43,587 nucleotides of DNA, from assembly GCA_025352225.1 (NCBI GenBank), contig JANXTT010000018.1, positions 1 through 43,587 on the forward strand, written 5' to 3'. The notes beneath the pieces were generated by a model, which saw only the letters and a program-made list of their open reading frames with translations, was not told the DNA's origin and did not search any database. The position numbers were made by a program, and so were the translations under genes. This DNA comes from Mucilaginibacter sp. (GTDB taxonomy: Bacteria; Bacteroidota; Bacteroidia; Sphingobacteriales; Sphingobacteriaceae). The number at the start of each line of letters is the position of its first letter. The stretch's first letter is position 1. Positions 41,382 to 43,587 of this stretch are shown piece after piece.

Positions 41382-42278
41382 TTAGTTTTTAAGGTATTTG
41401 GTAATTATAAACTTGAACATTTCTACATGCTCGTCACTAATGGCCTGGTTTTCGATCATTTTTGGAAGATCAGCTATCCGGAACCAATCCAAGTCAATAA
41501 TATCGTCCTGCGCAGCTGGTGAGCCACTAATGTAATCACAGCCGAATAACAAGGTGATGATTTTATCGGCCTCGTTACGATAACGCCAGTCATTTATTTT
41601 GCGGGATGTTTCGTAGGTCATTTCACCAATTTCCATTTCGCCGCATTCTTCCATCAATTCACGCTTAGCTGCAGCTTCATAACATTCATCTTCAGGGTCG
41701 GCAAAGCCACCAATAAAGCGCCATTTGTTGTTGGTTGCTTTTTTACCCAGCAGTATCTCTGTGCGGTTATTTTTAAAGCAGGCTATATCAACAGTCGGGT
41801 AAACCTTGGTATATTGATTATAATAAGCATAAAGGATACCCGCCCTGAAATCATTTGAATCAAATACCTTATCGGCATATTGTTTACGTAATTCTGTAGC
41901 ATTATAGTCGCCATGCTCGGGTAACTCAACTGTTTCAAACCTGCCTGTATAGCAGGGTATAAAGCTATCCCGGCTTCCAAACAAACAAAACTGCTCGGCA
42001 GTAAAAACGCTTTTTAGCAGATTATCAATACTCTCAGACCATGTTTTATCACTGGGATGATCGCTTATAGGCAGTATAATTACTTCGGGATAATCTTTCT
42101 TGATCATCTTTTCGCGGGTGTAATAATCGTAAGGGTTTTTACGGCTACCCATTATCGGACTTACACCTAACAAGATGATCAATTTAACGTGGTTTTCTTT
42201 AACCTTGCTAATTAGTTGTTTATGCCCTTCGTGTAGGTAAGGGGTTTGGAAACGGGCTATGATTACGGCTGTTTTCAT
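41382..42278 (-). CDS. nadM: Bifunctional NMN adenylyltransferase-Nudix hydrolase (NadM-like)
   Basis: The protein has 298 residues. Residues 1-160 are an archaeal-type (NadM) adenylyltransferase (ARFQTPYLHEGHK with HEGH at 16-19; ILLGVSPIMGSRKNP). Residues about 165-298 are a Nudix domain (GGFADPEDECYEAAAKREL, RELMEECG at 206-213), a fusion known in other bacteria as NMN adenylyltransferase plus ADP-ribose pyrophosphatase. There is one extra residue inside the Nudix box relative to the common G-x5-E-x7-REU spacing. It is the first gene of the operon, with promoter and two operators directly upstream. Confidence 0.9.
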   Translation of the reverse strand: MKTAVIIARFQTPYLHEGHKQLISKVKENHVKLIILLGVSPIMGSRKNPYDYYTREKMIKKDYPEVIILPISDHPSDKTWSESIDNLLKSVFTAEQFCLFGSRDSFIPCYTGRFETVELPEHGDYNATELRKQYADKVFDSNDFRAGILYAYYNQYTKVYPTVDIACFKNNRTEILLGKKATNNKWRFIGGFADPEDECYEAAAKRELMEECGEMEIGEMTYETSRKINDWRYRNEADKIITLLFGCDYISGSPAAQDDIIDLDWFRIADLPKMIENQAISDEHVEMFKFIITKYLKN

Positions 42279-42282
42279 AATA

Positions 42283-42305
42283 ATTTGCGTTAATTATACG
42301 CAAAT
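42283..42305. promoter_or_regulatory. NrtR-type operator 1 (ATTTGCGT-N7-ACGCAAAT)
   Basis: A perfect 8-bp inverted repeat with a 7-base spacer, 5 bases before the nadM ATG. It overlaps the -7 box at 42301-42308 and the expected transcription start. A bound repressor here would block RNA polymerase. The exact consensus of NrtR in this group is not known to me, so the assignment rests on position, symmetry and neighbouring gene. Confidence 0.75.
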
Positions 42306-42331
42306 ATAAATATGTGTTTTAAATACACAAA
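42301..42331 (-). promoter_or_regulatory. Promoter of the NAD salvage operon
   Basis: On the minus strand TTTG (plus-strand bases 42328-42331) is followed by exactly 19 bases and TATATTTG (42301-42308), an ideal Bacteroidota promoter. It predicts transcription from about 42296 with a leader of about 18 bases before the nadM ATG. Confidence 0.75.
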
Positions 42332-42332
42332 T
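42310..42332. promoter_or_regulatory. NrtR-type operator 2 (degenerate)
   Basis: Read on the minus strand this is ATTTGTGT-N7-ACACATAT, the same 8-7-8 layout as operator 1 with a G:C to A:T change in each arm. It is centred 27 bp from operator 1 and overlaps the -33 element. The core TGTGT-N7-ACACA (42313-42329) is a perfect inverted repeat. Confidence 0.6.
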
Positions 42333-42362
42333 TATTTTTTCATTTATTTTTATTTTCATGGT

Positions 42363-43049
42363 TTAGATCTCGAAGTTGATACCTTTTTTTTGTTGCTGGA
42401 AGTATTTTTGCTCGTTAAAGCGGAAAAGATTGCCGGGGCGGCCGGCACCGTATAAGGCTTGTTTTTCGGTAGTTTCCTCTAAAAAACCAAATTTTGTTAT
42501 TTTCTTTTTAAAGTTACGACGATCAATGGGCCGGTCGAGCACAGCCATATACAGTTTTTCCAGTTCTGAGAAGGGGAATCTTTCGTCCAGCAGTTCAAAG
42601 CCCACCGGTTGGTAAAGCATTTTGCTTTTCAAACGCTCATGCGCGGCGGTTAATATTTCTTGATGGTCAAAAGCCAGTTGTGGAAGTTTTTTGATGTTAA
42701 ACCAGGCAACATCTGCAGCATCGGTATCGGCGTGCAGTTCAAAAGCATCTGGTTTAACCAGGCCATAATAAGTGATTGAGATTACCCGGTTACGCGGATC
42801 ACGACAAGGTTTACCAAAACTGTATAGCTGCTCTAAATAATTAATATTAACCCCGGTTTCCTCTTTCAACTCTCGCTGAACGGCTTCTTCCAGTGATTCA
42901 TCATCGCCAACCAAACCGCCAGGTAGGGCCCAGCTATCTTTAAAAGGTTTAATGCTGCGCTTGATCAACAGCACAGACAATCCTTCTTTGGACGTATATC
43001 CAAATACTACGGCATCAACTGCTACTTTAATATTTTGCATGGCTGGCAT
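42363..43049 (-). CDS. nrtR: NrtR-family Nudix-related transcriptional regulator of NAD metabolism
   Basis: The protein has 228 residues. The N-terminal Nudix domain (about 8-145) keeps a complete Nudix box (Gly45, Glu51, REL 59-61, EE 63-64, Gly66), and the C-terminal winged helix shows the family pattern PIDRRNFKKKI followed by GRPGNLFRF. NrtR binds ADP-ribose or related NAD intermediates and represses NAD synthesis and salvage genes. It lies just upstream of the operon it probably controls, and the operators in the gap fit. M1 and M4 are both possible starts. Because the Nudix box is intact it could also keep hydrolase activity. Confidence 0.92.
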   Translation of the reverse strand: MPAMQNIKVAVDAVVFGYTSKEGLSVLLIKRSIKPFKDSWALPGGLVGDDESLEEAVQRELKEETGVNINYLEQLYSFGKPCRDPRNRVISITYYGLVKPDAFELHADTDAADVAWFNIKKLPQLAFDHQEILTAAHERLKSKMLYQPVGFELLDERFPFSELEKLYMAVLDRPIDRRNFKKKITKFGFLEETTEKQALYGAGRPGNLFRFNEQKYFQQQKKGINFEI

Positions 43050-43129
43050 GCTGCAAAGTTATAAATCTGCTCAAAGCAGGCAAGTAAAGCATAATCGTAT
43101 ATTTTATTACAAATATTAAATATAATTTC

Positions 43130-43137
43130 TATCTTTG
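43130..43137 (+). promoter_or_regulatory. -7 box (TATCTTTG) of the right-edge transcript
   Basis: TATCTTTG matches TAnnTTTG on the plus strand. TTAC at 43107-43110 lies 19 bases upstream, a poor -33. Transcription would begin near 43142 and run about 265 bases before the gene at 43407. Confidence 0.45.
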
Positions 43138-43180
43138 CATCTAATTCCTGATTTGTTAACCTTTTAAATATCAAGGAATC

Positions 43181-43228
43181 ATGACAGAGCCACGCTACAT
43201 ATCGCCCCTTCCGCTCATTGCCCATTAG
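43181..43228 (+). CDS. Candidate 15-residue leader peptide
   Basis: The open frame MTEPRYISPLPLIAH starts with ATG, has AAGGA 3 bases before it, lies about 40 bases from the predicted transcription start, and is followed by possible RNA stems and a protein gene. Three of its 15 residues are proline. This layout resembles translation-sensing leader peptides, but the frame is short enough to occur by chance. Confidence 0.3.
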   Translation: MTEPRYISPLPLIAH

Positions 43229-43406
43229 GTAGGCAAATACTGCACTTTTTATTGTAATAAGTTAAGGTTGCTTTGGCACCTACGCTAGTTATTTTGCCTG
43301 CAGAATTAATTTTATTGGGTTTTTTGAGCACTCTTTAAGGGTATATCCTTACTTAAGGACGAATGGAGATCCAATAATATTTAGGAAAACTTTAAATGGA
43401 AGTCCA

Positions 43407-43587
43407 ATGGACATACATCAATGGCCGTGCCGTATTAAATCGGCACGCCGAAAAAGGCGGCTCGTTAAACTTGATTTTGACAAGCACTTAATTAAGCTGA
43501 GCAAAACACGGGACCAGTTATGGGCACAAAAGCAAAATTTGCCAATGGTACCGCTGGAGCATCCTTATCAACGAGGTTGGAAAAGGC
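43407..43587 (+). CDS. Hypothetical protein (3' end outside window)
   Basis: From ATG 43407 the frame stays open to the window edge (60 codons). The start is strongly basic (RIKSARRKRRLVK), followed by FDKHLIKLSKTRDQLWAQKQ and the segment PLEHPYQRGWKR, which reads like a folded protein rather than a random frame. An overlapping frame from 43396 (MEVQWTYINGRAVLN) stops after 31 codons. I do not recognise the family. The frame is open further upstream to 43266, so the start is not certain. Confidence 0.5.
   Translation, partial: MDIHQWPCRIKSARRKRRLVKLDFDKHLIKLSKTRDQLWAQKQNLPMVPLEHPYQRGWKR

Larger units (their letters stand above)
43050..43406. other. Intergenic leader between nrtR and the right-edge gene
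   Basis: These 357 bp hold a -7 box (43130-43137), a 15-codon open frame (43181-43228), a 9-bp imperfect stem between 43229-43237 and 43293-43301 (GTAGGCAAA with TTTGCCTGC, one G-U pair), and a small TAAGG/CCTTA hairpin near 43336-43351. A -7 near-match for nrtR (AATATTTG, minus strand) lies in the same area, so the two genes are probably divergently transcribed. Confidence 0.5.

Noticed and set aside
43091..43125. Possible third NrtR operator upstream of nrtR (ATTTG...TACG)
   Set aside because: The spacing differs by one base from the two clear sites and the arms match poorly; autoregulation may still occur but the sequence does not show it.
1..43587. Defence, CRISPR, prophage or integrated element
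   Set aside because: No cas, restriction, toxin-antitoxin, integrase or transposase gene and no repeat-spacer array. The only immunity link is the weak analogy of the Prs-like/NadV pair to a phage counter-defence route, described as a hypothesis above.

Overview
The window looks like chromosomal DNA of a member of the Bacteroidota, most likely the Sphingobacteriaceae (Mucilaginibacter/Pedobacter-like). This rests on the AT-rich sequence, several TAnnTTTG-type -7 boxes (the Bacteroidota sigma-factor signature), few Shine-Dalgarno sites, a type B T9SS sorting domain, a TonB-dependent receptor and GH43/GH28/CE8 polysaccharide enzymes. I saw no rRNA, tRNA, CRISPR array, transposase, integrase or phage gene. 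The window reads as ordinary chromosome, cut through a gene at each end.

Layout. 1-6.7 kb: the end of an OmpA-family gene, a hypothetical protein, a GH43 arabinanase, hpt, an M16 peptidase, def, a carboxypeptidase-regulatory-like protein, and a NifU-like/Mrp Fe-S pair. 6.8-14.5 kb: an AsmA-like/GT51 fusion, a nitroreductase, a YbaB-type protein, a serine hydrolase, and pepT flanked by two paralogous outer-membrane barrels. 14.5-18 kb: a three-gene operon of circularly permuted ATP-grasp, alpha-E and transglutaminase-like proteins, which fits a predicted but little-studied peptide-ligation/modification system. 18.2-24 kb: a LacI-type regulator divergent from a pectin set (GH28, CE8, GH43), with a good palindromic operator between them. 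24-28.2 kb: a CPBP protease-DUF2007-cdsA-psd operon facing dusB-apaG. 28.2-34.3 kb: a DUF2975/XRE/serine hydrolase operon and a 1176-residue secreted PKD protein.

34.7-43.1 kb is the most coherent and interesting block. Six tightly packed minus-strand genes (NMN adenylyltransferase-Nudix, NadV, TonB receptor, PnuC, NadR, PRPP-synthetase-like) form a near-complete NAD salvage route from the outer membrane to NAD+. An NrtR-type regulator lies just upstream. The 84-bp gap between nrtR and the operon holds two tandem palindromes laid over the -33 and -7 boxes of a well-formed promoter, which explains the regulation without further assumptions. The last enzyme resembles PRPP synthetase, but its ribose-phosphate loop reads DDIIRSGGS instead of the canonical DDMIDTGGT, so its substrate is uncertain. 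The NAD+-consuming RNA 2'-phosphotransferase KptA converges on this operon.

At the right edge a promoter-like box, a 15-codon open frame and a folded-looking leader precede a gene that leaves the window. Several starts (def, apaG, the AsmA-GT51 gene, pepT, the M16 gene) sit only a few bases after -7-like boxes, suggesting leaderless or very short-leader mRNAs. Starts were moved downstream from the longest possible frame in several genes; reasons are in the entries.
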